This document shows, in pieces, positions 52,045 to 60,688 of a stretch of 64,000 nt of DNA. The translations under genes were made by a program, and so were the position numbers. Every line of letters starts with the position of its first letter. The stretch's first letter is position 1. The notes under the pieces are model-generated. The model was given only the letters and a program-made list of their open reading frames with translations, was not told where the DNA came from and made no database searches. Source of the stretch: an uncultured Alistipes sp. (GTDB lineage: Bacteria; Bacteroidota; Bacteroidia; Bacteroidales; Rikenellaceae); NCBI GenBank assembly GCA_900539755.1, contig UQDC01000002.1, forward strand, positions 124,001 through 188,000. Direction: 5' to 3'.

Positions 52045-54930
52045 ATGGATCGAAGAACTTTTCTGATACGGTGTGCTTCGCTTTCTGTGGGTGGAGCCGT
52101 TTTAACTTCAATGCCAGCCTGGGCCAGACGAGCAATCGAGAAAGAGACATTACGTTTTGATAGCGAGTTGTATCATTGCTTCTGTAATCCTGAAAGCAGT
52201 GACCGCCCTTTTGTCCGTTGGTGGTGGAACGGTAATCGCATCCAAGCCGAAGAGCTGGTGCGTGAACTGCGGCTGTTGCACGATGCCGGAGTAGGAGGGG
52301 TTGAGATCAATCCTGTGAAGTTTCCGGAAGAGGCCGATCTGCTCGACACACATCCTGTACGATGGCTTTCGCCCGAATGGATCGATCTGTTGAAGGTGAC
52401 GTTCGATGAGGCGAAACGGTTGGGTATGATTTGTGATCTGATTGTGGGCAGCGGATGGCCGTTCGGGGCGGAATATCTCGAAGATGACGAACGGGGGCAG
52501 GTTATGGTGATTGCTTTGAAGCGTATTGAGGGTCCAGCTCGGGTGGAGTACTCTGCTTTCGAACTTTTCCAGGAGGCCGATCCGCAGGTGAACAATCCCT
52601 ATCCCGGAAGAACCATGGAGATGGTATCATTACAATTGGTACCCGATCCATTGGATGATTTCGAGCGGATTGTCGATCTGTCGGATCAGAAAGCGAATGA
52701 CCGGATTGTTGTTGAGGTCCCCGAAGGCCGCTATGCCCTGTATGCTTTGGTCAAAGTCCACAGTTTTATGCAGGTGATTAACGGTGTTCCGGGTGCAAAT
52801 GGCCCGACGCTTAACCATTTCAATGCAGCGGCTGTGCGCAAGTATCTGACCCGAATGTCGGATGCGATTGAACAGCGGATCGGGCCGTTGCGGCAATATA
52901 TACGGGCACTATTTGTGGATGGTCTCGAACTGGAGGGTGCCAACTGGTGTGACGATATGCGCGACGAGTTTATTCGTCGGCGGGGGTATGATCCGATCCC
53001 AATGTTGCCGTTGACTATGTTCAAGACCGGTGGCATGGGTAACGTAATTGATTCCCATTATTGCGTGGAGATGACCGATCAGGTTCGTGATCGGGTGGAA
53101 CGGGTTCGTTACGATTTTTGTCGGACACAGGCAGAATTGTTGGATGAACGCTTTTTTATCCCGTATCAGGAGTGGTGTCGGTCGCTGGGCGTACTTTCTC
53201 GGGTCCAAGCCTATGGCCGAGGGGTGCATCCGTTGAACAGTGCGCTCCATTGTGATATCCCGGAAGGGGAGTCGTGGACGACCAACTGGCTCAAACATAA
53301 ATTGGGCGAAGAGATGGGAACGGAGGATTACCGGCGAGGCCGAGGATATACGATGATCAATAAGTATATCTCGTCTGCAGGTCATCTTGCAGGACGGAGG
53401 ACAATCAGCGCTGAAGATATGACCAATACCTATTTGGTCTTCAGTGCTACCCTGGAGTTTCTGAAGTTGGGATCCGACCATACGCTCTTTTCGGGAATCA
53501 CCCATTCGGTCTTTCATGGATTCAACTATTCACCGCCCGACGCTCCTTTCCCCGGATGGATCCGTTACGGAGCGTACTACAATGAGAACAACCCATGGTG
53601 GCCTTACCTGCATTATTTTATGGATTATAAAGCACGCCTGTCAGCCCTTTTACAACAGACCGATATGTACACCGATATTGCGTTGTTGCCGCCTCTTTCA
53701 GATATGTGGAGTACGATGGGCATGCAGAATGAGCCCTTCCCGATTGATACCAATGTGCGGTGGTTCACATTTGTTTGGGAGGCGATTCACAAGCATGGCA
53801 GCGGATGTGATTACCTTTCGGATGAGCTGATTGAGCAGGCATCCGTGCGTAACGGTCGACTCTGTTGTGGTAAAAAAGCTTATGGGACTCTCTTCTTGGT
53901 GGCTGTTGAGCGGATGCATCCTGCCAGTTTGGAGAAATTGTACGAATTTGTACGTCAGGGTGGACGCCTGTTCTGTATCGAGCAGCTGCCCCATCTTTCT
54001 TTGGGGTGGAATCATCATGAGGAGGAGGATCGCCAAGTGTGCCAGTGGATTGAACGGCTCAAGGAGTTCCCGGATCGGTTTGTTTTGCTCGACAAACCGG
54101 CCGATAACAACTTTATGGATTGGTATGCGCAGGTACAGAAACAGTACGGATTGACACCCTATCTGACCTTTTCGAACCCGGATCCATTCCTGTTGCAAAA
54201 TCGGTATTGTTCTGATCGGGGTGAGGAGATTTTCTTGATTGTGAATTCCAAACTGTATGAACCGCATCGGACACGTATCAACTTTGCCAAAGAGATTACT
54301 CGAGGTCGTTGGCCATGGATTTGGAATTCGCTGACCGGAGAACGTTTCCGAGTGGAGTTGGATCGAGATGGTGGAATGGAGCTCGATTTGGGACCGACGG
54401 AGTTGCTGTTGATCGTTTTTGATCGAAATCGTAAAGGCCCACAATGGCAACCACTGCCTTCAACTGGTGAAACGTTGGTGAATATCGAGGCTTGGGATGT
54501 CGAGTTGCATCATACTCGTGAGGCGTGGACTCGAAAAGTAAGGATGCAACAGCTTCAAGATTTACGCAATACAGAATTCGTCAATTTTGCCGGTGAGGTT
54601 ATTTATCGGACCCGTTTTGTGGTTGATCGTCCGACTCAACATTCTGTGTTGAATTTGGGACGAGTTGCCGGCATTGCTGAGGTAACGCTGAATGGAGAGC
54701 CGTGCGGTGTACGTTGGTGCGGACGCAGGTTGTATGATTTGACCGGAAAATTGCGGGAGGGGGAGAATCTGCTTGAAGTGAAAGTGACCACGACGCTGGG
54801 AAATTATATGCGTACATTGACAGATAACGAAACGGCGCAAAAATGGGTCGGAGGTCGTAAAACGCAACCTGAACAATCAATGGGTTTGATCGGTCCTGTA
54901 TCGTTGTATGAGAACGATAGGGTGGTGTAG
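52045..54930 (+). CDS. GH106 alpha-L-rhamnosidase (copy 4, twin-arginine signal)
   Basis: 961 residues. MDRRTFLIRCASLSVGG followed by AVLTSMPAWA is a Tat-type signal. The GH106 core is RPFVRWWWNGNRI, GVGGVEINPVKFP, MICDLIVGSGWPFGAEYLE, LFVDGLELEGANW, RRGYDPIPMLPLTMFK, LSRVQAYGRGVHPLNSALH and PEGESWTTNWLKHKLG. It is the most diverged copy: the FFPLES stretch reads VHPLNS and DSMELEG reads DGLELEG. The C-terminal sandwich has VAGIAEVTLNGEPCGVRWCG. It stands on the plus strand, 300 bases after the GH31 gene and separated from it by a terminator. The expected reaction is removal of alpha-L-rhamnose from pectic side chains. Confidence 0.92.
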   Translation: MDRRTFLIRCASLSVGGAVLTSMPAWARRAIEKETLRFDSELYHCFCNPESSDRPFVRWWWNGNRIQAEELVRELRLLHDAGVGGVEINPVKFPEEADLLDTHPVRWLSPEWIDLLKVTFDEAKRLGMICDLIVGSGWPFGAEYLEDDERGQVMVIALKRIEGPARVEYSAFELFQEADPQVNNPYPGRTMEMVSLQLVPDPLDDFERIVDLSDQKANDRIVVEVPEGRYALYALVKVHSFMQVINGVPGANGPTLNHFNAAAVRKYLTRMSDAIEQRIGPLRQYIRALFVDGLELEGANWCDDMRDEFIRRRGYDPIPMLPLTMFKTGGMGNVIDSHYCVEMTDQVRDRVERVRYDFCRTQAELLDERFFIPYQEWCRSLGVLSRVQAYGRGVHPLNSALHCDIPEGESWTTNWLKHKLGEEMGTEDYRRGRGYTMINKYISSAGHLAGRRTISAEDMTNTYLVFSATLEFLKLGSDHTLFSGITHSVFHGFNYSPPDAPFPGWIRYGAYYNENNPWWPYLHYFMDYKARLSALLQQTDMYTDIALLPPLSDMWSTMGMQNEPFPIDTNVRWFTFVWEAIHKHGSGCDYLSDELIEQASVRNGRLCCGKKAYGTLFLVAVERMHPASLEKLYEFVRQGGRLFCIEQLPHLSLGWNHHEEEDRQVCQWIERLKEFPDRFVLLDKPADNNFMDWYAQVQKQYGLTPYLTFSNPDPFLLQNRYCSDRGEEIFLIVNSKLYEPHRTRINFAKEITRGRWPWIWNSLTGERFRVELDRDGGMELDLGPTELLLIVFDRNRKGPQWQPLPSTGETLVNIEAWDVELHHTREAWTRKVRMQQLQDLRNTEFVNFAGEVIYRTRFVVDRPTQHSVLNLGRVAGIAEVTLNGEPCGVRWCGRRLYDLTGKLREGENLLEVKVTTTLGNYMRTLTDNETAQKWVGGRKTQPEQSMGLIGPVSLYENDRVV

Positions 54931-55300
54931 TTGAGCTTTTGAGAATTGGTAAATGATTGGGTAATGTTTGTAGCCGCAAATTTGTACTGCGATGAGATAG
55001 ACGCGCATTAGGAATCACGAACTATGTGCTAATAACTGCCTGGACCTGGTCTTGATCTGGTCGCATTGAATGTATTGGGCCGAGGTAGTGGTGGCTCTGG
55101 GGGGTGATTAGTTCCGTATGGAGTTATACAAAAGTCGGGTTGAGGTGATTTTACAATGCGCGACCGTAAACCGTAAGATTTACCTATTATTATTAATATA
55201 AAAGTGCGGATTTGTTGGTTTTGTTGGGATCGTGGGGAGGTTGTAAACCTATTGCTATCGCATCAGTTAGAGGCTGAAGAGTGTGTCGAAAAGGTGGGCC
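54931..55300. other. convergent intergenic region without clear features
   Basis: 370 bases between GH106 copy 4 and the lacI stop. AGGTT-GTA-AACCT at about 55238 is the only small palindrome. No terminator with a T tail is visible for either gene. Confidence 0.4.
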
Positions 55301-56314
55301 TTATAGGAGCTTTTTGATGGAATGACCCTCAATGATTTGTGCCGGCATTTTGATCTGCTTGGGAGGCATGTCGGGATTGGACATCCGTTCCATCAAAACC
55401 TTCACCGCCAGTTGGCTGATCTCTTTAGTCGGTTGCGAAATACGAGTGATCGATGGATGCATAAAATCCAAGAAGAGATTATTATCGTATGACAAAATCG
55501 AAATGTCTTCGGGTATTCGTAACGAAGATTCGCCAATCGCTTTGATCGCTCCCAACATAATCGTATTACTCAATGTAAAGATGGCTGTCGGTCGAGACGA
55601 ACTGCCAATGGCTAATTTGGTCTCCAAGTAACCGTTGTTTATGGAGTAGTCATTTCCGGTTATGTGGCACAGGTGGCTACAAGAGGCCTCGTTCATAGCA
55701 TCCATATAGCCTTTGACGCGTTCTTTGGAGGGAGATGAGTGTGGAACGCCCCGAATGCACAGAATATCACGATGGCCGTTTCTCAATAGTAGTTGCATGC
55801 CTTCCAAAGCTCCCTGATAGTTGTCTGTACAGATGTAAGAGAGAGAGGTGGATTCAAAATAGCGATCAATTAATACAACCGGGCTGCGCTTATCGATCTT
55901 TTCCAAATAGTCTGGCCGTTCGCCACAGGGAACCAGGATGATTCCGTCGATGTTGCGGGCTAACAGGGTCTCGATGCACTCCTTTTCGGTCTTTTCGTCT
56001 TCCAGAGAGTTCAAAAGAATAATCGTATAATTATAACGTCGGGCCTCTAATACGATTTCACTGGCGATATGGGCAAAATAGGGGTTGTCTATACTGGGGA
56101 TGAGTAGCCCAATGGTGTAACTTTTTCGGGTGCGCAAACTTTGTGCAACCAAACTAGGTTTGTAGTCAATCCGTTTGGCTTCGTCCAATACCCTTTTAAC
56201 TGTCCGGGGACTGATGCGGTATTGCTCATGTTTCCCGTTCAGAACGCGAGAAACCGTTGATATCGATACGCCAGTGCGTTGTGCAATGCTTTTCAGACTA
56301 TTTTCGGAGCTCAT
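55301..56314 (-). CDS. LacI-family transcriptional regulator
   Basis: I chose the ATG at 56314 because the promoter's -7 box (56333-56340) overlaps an upstream candidate start. The 337-residue protein begins with a helix-turn-helix (LKSIAQRTGVSISTVSRVLNG), a hinge helix (RTVKRVLDEAKRIDYKPSLVA then QSLRT) and a periplasmic-binding-protein-like sensor (YTIGLLIPSIDNPYFAHIAS; NIDGIILVPCG; PVVLIDRYF; ISILSYDN). It faces a ribokinase and an ADP-ribosylglycohydrolase gene across 307 bases containing two TTGCGCAA palindromes, the kind of site LacI proteins bind. It probably controls that locus and itself, with ribose or a derivative as effector; that is inference. Confidence 0.93.
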   Translation of the reverse strand: MSSENSLKSIAQRTGVSISTVSRVLNGKHEQYRISPRTVKRVLDEAKRIDYKPSLVAQSLRTRKSYTIGLLIPSIDNPYFAHIASEIVLEARRYNYTIILLNSLEDEKTEKECIETLLARNIDGIILVPCGERPDYLEKIDKRSPVVLIDRYFESTSLSYICTDNYQGALEGMQLLLRNGHRDILCIRGVPHSSPSKERVKGYMDAMNEASCSHLCHITGNDYSINNGYLETKLAIGSSSRPTAIFTLSNTIMLGAIKAIGESSLRIPEDISILSYDNNLFLDFMHPSITRISQPTKEISQLAVKVLMERMSNPDMPPKQIKMPAQIIEGHSIKKLL

Positions 56315-56332
56315 GGGCCGAATTATTTTGTC

Positions 56333-56363
56333 CAAAAGTAGTGGAAAAATTTGGAATTCTCAA
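56333..56363 (-). promoter_or_regulatory. lacI promoter
   Basis: Minus strand: TTG (56363-56361), 20 bases, TACTTTTG (56340-56333). Transcription would start around 56327, a dozen bases before the chosen ATG. Confidence 0.75.
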
Positions 56364-56386
56364 TCACTTTTTTTATTTTTGTATAG

Positions 56387-56394
56387 TTGCGCAA
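56387..56394. promoter_or_regulatory. putative LacI operator 1 (TTGCGCAA)
   Basis: Perfect 8-base palindrome, in the context AGTTGCGCAATCG, between the divergent lacI and ribokinase genes, about 25 bases upstream of the lacI -33 element. Confidence 0.6.
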
Positions 56395-56434
56395 TCGTTT
56401 GAGCATGATTAAAGGCTTGAATTTGCTCAGCTTT

Positions 56435-56442
56435 TTGCGCAA
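56435..56442. promoter_or_regulatory. putative LacI operator 2 (TTGCGCAA)
   Basis: The same palindrome, with the right flank AACCG resembling AATCG of operator 1. The centres are 48 bases apart. The plus-strand promoter for the ribokinase was not identified. Confidence 0.6.
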
Positions 56443-56621
56443 CCGACAATTCCGGAATGGTAGTGAGATGAGATCTGTCACTTTTGTTAAGGGAAGTGAA
56501 CAGGATAGACAGCCGAAATAGGGTTGAATGATATTTGGAAATTGCTCACGATATGTTGTCGAATGATTAGTGTGTCGGAATTCCGGTCGGCAGAAAGTGT
56601 TCCTACGTGTTAAACTATGAT

Positions 56622-57545
56622 ATGAAAAACAGATCCAAATCCATTGTGGTGGTCGGAAGTATTAATACCGACATGACGATCAAAACAGAATGGTTGCCTA
56701 GACCCGGGGAGACTATTTTGGGTGGGCGTTTTTTTACAGCCCAAGGGGGCAAGGGAGCTAATCAGGCAGTAGCAGCAGCACGCCTCGGAGCTCCGGTAGC
56801 CATGATTGCAAAAGTAGGGAAAGATGCCTTGGGTGATGCTTCGACCACCTCGCTGGCTCACGAGGGAATTGATACATCAGGAATTGTTCCTGATGATGTC
56901 AATCCCTCGGGAGTGGCTATGATTTTAATCGACGCGCAGGGAGAAAATGTCATTGCTGTAGCTTCGGGTTCGAATATGGCATTGACAGCTGCAGAGGTCG
57001 AAGTGAAAAAGAACCTGTTCGAAACGGCGGATATTGTTTTGATGCAGCTCGAAATACCTATCCCGGCTATTGTTGCGGCAGCGAGAGAGGCCAAACGCTG
57101 TGGAGCTACCGTAATTTTGAATCCTGCTCCGGCTCCTAAAGAGCCACTGCCGGCAGAATTATTAGCTTTGGTGGATATTTTGATTCCCAATCAAACAGAG
57201 GCCGAATTGATCTGTGGCGTAACGGTGTCTGATCCTCAAAGTGCTCGTGAGGCTGCGGAAAAGATCGCTGCCATGGGAATTGGAGTTGTGGTGATCACGA
57301 TGGGGGCTCAGGGGGTATTTACCTATGAAGCGGCAACCGGTCGTTCGGAAATGATCACAGCACAACGGGTTCAGGCGGTCGATTCGACAGCTGCCGGAGA
57401 TTGTTTTTGTGGGGCATTGGCCGTAGCTCTCGGGCGGGGTGATTCCTTGGCTGAGGCGGTGCGTTTTGCCAATCGGGCAGCTGCTATTTCTGTTACGCGA
57501 CGTGGAGCTCAACCATCACTGCCCTATTTGAAGGAGTTGCAATGA
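56622..57545 (+). CDS. rbsK: ribokinase (PfkB family)
   Basis: I chose the ATG at 56622, so the product has 307 residues, the usual length. PfkB signatures are present: VVVGSINTDMTIKTEWLPRP and GGRFFTAQGGKGANQAVAAA at the N-terminus and VDSTAAGDCFCGALAVALG with the catalytic Asp near the C-terminus. NPAPAPKEP and LIPNQTEAELICG are typical of ribokinases. The reaction is D-ribose + ATP to D-ribose-5-phosphate. Neighbours (exported ADP-ribosylglycohydrolase-like protein, sugar permease) fit the role of trapping imported ribose. A different pentose substrate is possible. Confidence 0.9.
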   Translation: MKNRSKSIVVVGSINTDMTIKTEWLPRPGETILGGRFFTAQGGKGANQAVAAARLGAPVAMIAKVGKDALGDASTTSLAHEGIDTSGIVPDDVNPSGVAMILIDAQGENVIAVASGSNMALTAAEVEVKKNLFETADIVLMQLEIPIPAIVAAAREAKRCGATVILNPAPAPKEPLPAELLALVDILIPNQTEAELICGVTVSDPQSAREAAEKIAAMGIGVVVITMGAQGVFTYEAATGRSEMITAQRVQAVDSTAAGDCFCGALAVALGRGDSLAEAVRFANRAAAISVTRRGAQPSLPYLKELQ

Positions 57546-57896
57546 GGAACAGCAGCAGAGTGATAACAATTTTATAGGGCCTTTGATAAATTGTTGTTGT
57601 GCGGTTTCTGTGTCGAAGGTGAGATTCAAAACCGATCTGAGGACAGGAGTCAGGATTATATGACAGCAGGTACATAAGACAAAACATTGATTATTGACGC
57701 TGTGTATCTAAGTCGTGATTGCTTGCATGATGAATGTTGAAGCAGGCCTACAATGATCGTGAAAGGTTTATTGTACAGATGTTGAAAACGGAGAACCATT
57801 TTTGCCTTTAGTGCTGCATCTTGTTTTGAGAAGATCACGATGTTTGTGAACGTTAAAGGAATATCTAACAACTAACTTAATAAAATTACAATTTTG
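57546..57896. other. intergenic region before the ADP-ribosylglycohydrolase gene
   Basis: 351 bases with no gene. I found no consensus promoter; GAGAACCATTTTTGCC near 57790 has the TTTG but not the TA of a -7 box. The spacing suggests an unrecognised promoter or regulated leader. Confidence 0.35.
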
Positions 57897-59429
57897 ATGA
57901 AACATTTATTTTTATGTGCGACGGTATGTGCGGCAATGTTCGTTTCGTGCCAGTCTTCAGGTGAGAAAAGTGCTCTGCCCGAACAGGTAACACTGTCTAA
58001 AGAGGTGTTGCTGGATAAAATCAAAGGTGGTTGGGCTGGCCAGGCTCTCGGTTGTACTTATGGCGGACCGACTGAGTTCAAATTTCAGGGCAGTTTGATT
58101 CCCGAATATGTGAAGATTGATTGGCATGATTCGGTAATGACCTGGTGGTATGACAACTCGCCTGGGCTGTATGATGATGTGTATATGGATGTAACCTTTG
58201 TTAAGGTATTCGATAGCTTGGGTTTGGAAGCTCCTGTAGATGCCTTTGCATATGAATTTGCCAATGCACCTTATCCGTTGTGGCATGCCAACCAGGCTGC
58301 ACGTTACAACCTGTTGCATGGAATTAAGGCTCCCGCATCGGGCCATTGGAAAAACAACTACCATGCAAACGATATCGACTTTCAGATTGAAGCCGATTTT
58401 GCAGGTCTGATGTCTCCCGGTATGGTAAACTCTGCATCGGTAATTTGCGACAGTATCGGTCATATCATGAATTATGGCGATGGCTATTATGGAGGTGTTT
58501 ATGTGGCAGCAATGTATGCTTTGGCCTTTGTTTCGGATGACATTGAGTTTGTAGTCACCGAAGCACTGAAAACTATTCCGGCTGAAAGCAAATTCCATCA
58601 ATGCATTTCGGATGTGCTGACCAATTATAAAAAATATCCTAACGATTGGAAACAGACCTGGTTCGAGATCGAAAAGAAATGGGAGGAACACTATTTCTGT
58701 GCAGCATTTGACCCCTACAATATCGAGGCGAAATTGAATGCCGCTTATATTGTTATCGGTTTGTTGTATGGTAACGGCGATTTCACTCAGACGATGGATA
58801 TCTCTATGCGTTGCGGTCAGGATTCGGATTGTAATCCGGCCAATGCAGCGGGTATCTTGGGAACCATGTTCGGATATAGCAAAATACCACAGCAATATTT
58901 GTCAGCTCTGGCACAGGTAGAGAATCGTGAAGTGGTTTATACGGGTGTGTCGTTGGCCGATATTTACCAGATGAGTTACCAGCAGGCTGAACAGATGATT
59001 GCTCGTAATGGTGGTACTGTTTCGGATGATAATGTGACGATTGCGGTTCAACAGCCTGTTACTGTGGCTTTCGAGGAGAGCTTCCCGGGTTATTATCCGA
59101 CCAAAATGGTTCGTTGGTCGAAAAACCAGGAGCAGAAGGTTGAAAACTTTGCATTTACCGGCAAAGGCATCGTAATTAACGGTAATCTCAACGGCCCATG
59201 GGATTATGTGGCTGAAATCGAATTGATTGTTGATGGTAAAGTTGCTGAAAAAGCCAGTTTGCCTGTTAATTATCATGACCGCCGTTATGAGCAGCTCTCC
59301 TATACGTTCGATCTGCCAATGGGTGACCATGTGGCTACACTGAAATGGCTTAATCCCGTTAAAGATGCCTCTATGCAGATCAAGAATGTCGTTGTCTATG
59401 GAGATGTGCCAGAAGCGCAAACCAAATAA
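57897..59429 (+). CDS. exported lipoprotein, ADP-ribosylglycohydrolase (DraG) family, with C-terminal beta domain
   Basis: The ATG at 57897 gives 510 residues with a lipoprotein signal (KHLFLCATVCAAMFVSC). The central domain (about 35-370) has the DraG-fold marks: DKIKGGWAGQALGCTYGGPT, the metal-binding YDDVYMDVTFVKVF and the C-terminal GQDSDCNPANAAGILG. Family members hydrolyse N- or O-glycosidic bonds of ADP-ribose. A beta-sandwich-like extension (about 385-505) with FTGKGIVINGNLNGPWDY follows, unlike classical cytoplasmic DraG. Bacteroides rus loci carry a similar gene (rusGH). Location is periplasmic or surface. Whether its substrate is ADP-ribose, a nucleoside or another riboside is unknown. 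Confidence 0.85.
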   Translation: MKHLFLCATVCAAMFVSCQSSGEKSALPEQVTLSKEVLLDKIKGGWAGQALGCTYGGPTEFKFQGSLIPEYVKIDWHDSVMTWWYDNSPGLYDDVYMDVTFVKVFDSLGLEAPVDAFAYEFANAPYPLWHANQAARYNLLHGIKAPASGHWKNNYHANDIDFQIEADFAGLMSPGMVNSASVICDSIGHIMNYGDGYYGGVYVAAMYALAFVSDDIEFVVTEALKTIPAESKFHQCISDVLTNYKKYPNDWKQTWFEIEKKWEEHYFCAAFDPYNIEAKLNAAYIVIGLLYGNGDFTQTMDISMRCGQDSDCNPANAAGILGTMFGYSKIPQQYLSALAQVENREVVYTGVSLADIYQMSYQQAEQMIARNGGTVSDDNVTIAVQQPVTVAFEESFPGYYPTKMVRWSKNQEQKVENFAFTGKGIVINGNLNGPWDYVAEIELIVDGKVAEKASLPVNYHDRRYEQLSYTFDLPMGDHVATLKWLNPVKDASMQIKNVVVYGDVPEAQTK

Positions 59430-59461
59430 CCATATTTCGCTAACCTAATATTGACCTTACT

Positions 59462-60460
59462 ATGTATATCGTACAAAGCTATCCTCTGGCAATCCTGTTT
59501 TGCTTTGTGACGATGCTTTGCTGGGGCTCCTGGGGTAACACCCAGAAGCTCGCCGGCAAAACCTGGCGTTACGAGCTGTTTTATTGGGATTATGTCATCG
59601 GTATTTTGCTCTTTTCGTTGGTGTGGGCCTTGACAGCGGGCAGTTGTGGAACGGAAGGCCGTTCATTCCTCCCCGATCTGGCTCAGGCCGATTGGAGTAA
59701 TATCGGTAGCGCTTTCCTGGGCGGTGTCGTATTCAATGCCGGCAATATTCTGTTGTCTGCAGCTATCGCTGTAGCCGGTATGGCGGTGGCTTTCCCGGTT
59801 GGTGTCGGTTTGGCTCTTGTCCTGGGTGTGCTGATCAATTATATCGGTTCGGCAAAAGGAGACCCAGTACTGTTGTTCGGTGGTGTATTGTTGGTGATTG
59901 TCGCTATCGTACTTAACGGTGTTGCCTGCAAAAAGGTGTCACCCAGCAGTTCAACCTCCACACGTGGAATCGTTCTGGCTTTGGTATCGGGATTGTTGAT
60001 GTCATTCTTCTATCGTTTTGTCGCGATCTCGATGGATCTGGATAATTTCGTCGAGCCTGCCGTTGGAAAGATGACCCCCTATACCGCTATGGTGATTTTT
60101 GCAGCGGGAATTTTCGTCAGCACCTTCTTGTTCAATACTATCGCGATGAAGCGTCCCGTAGCCGGTGATCCTGTCTCCATCTCTGCCTATTTTAAAGGTG
60201 GGTTCCCGATTCATTTGGTCGGTGTGCTTGGAGGTGTGATTTGGGGCCTGGGTAATGGGCTGAATCTGATTGCGGCTGGCAAGGCTGGTGCTGCGATCTC
60301 GTACGGCCTGGGACAAGGAGCCACATTGGTCGCTGCACTTTGGGGCGTCTTTATCTGGAAAGAGTTCAGCAAAGGAGAACGCAAAGTCAATGGTCTGTTG
60401 ACGTTGATGTTCCTGTTCTTTGTGGTTGGGCTCGGACTGATTATTGCTGCCGGTAGTTAG
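59462..60460 (+). CDS. GRP/RhaT-like sugar permease (RusT-like)
   Basis: 332 residues with about ten membrane segments, such as AILFCFVTMLCWGSWGNTQK, VVFNAGNILLSAAIAVAGMA, FPVGVGLALVLGVLINYIGS, HLVGVLGGVIWGLGNGLNLI and GLLTLMFLFFVVGLGLIIAA. The opening CWGSWGN and the FPVGVG and GAAISYGLGQGATLVAALWG motifs are those of glucose/ribose porters and RhaT-type symporters. Related Bacteroides proteins are annotated as DMT or GRP transporters in ribose loci. It most likely imports ribose (or another pentose) across the inner membrane. It lies 32 bases after the lipoprotein gene. Confidence 0.85.
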   Translation: MYIVQSYPLAILFCFVTMLCWGSWGNTQKLAGKTWRYELFYWDYVIGILLFSLVWALTAGSCGTEGRSFLPDLAQADWSNIGSAFLGGVVFNAGNILLSAAIAVAGMAVAFPVGVGLALVLGVLINYIGSAKGDPVLLFGGVLLVIVAIVLNGVACKKVSPSSSTSTRGIVLALVSGLLMSFFYRFVAISMDLDNFVEPAVGKMTPYTAMVIFAAGIFVSTFLFNTIAMKRPVAGDPVSISAYFKGGFPIHLVGVLGGVIWGLGNGLNLIAAGKAGAAISYGLGQGATLVAALWGVFIWKEFSKGERKVNGLLTLMFLFFVVGLGLIIAAGS

Positions 60461-60688
60461 TCGAACCTCTGTGACGATAGTCTTTGTAACAGAAGATAAA
60501 CTGTAATGGGAATAAGCACTGACGCTGTGCGCATTGGTGAACGAATGTCATTTAGGTACAACGTTAAGACTGATGGGAGTGCTCCCAACATCAGATTGGA
60601 TGTAAGAGTTTTATTACGTACAATGGATACAATCGAAACAAAAACGAATATAGAGGCTGAGAGTGAAGGTTTGCTCTCGCAGAAACAG

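Noticed and set aside
57957..58895. 312-codon frame on the minus strand inside the ADP-ribosylglycohydrolase gene
   Set aside because: It is antisense to a supported lipoprotein and has no domain pattern.
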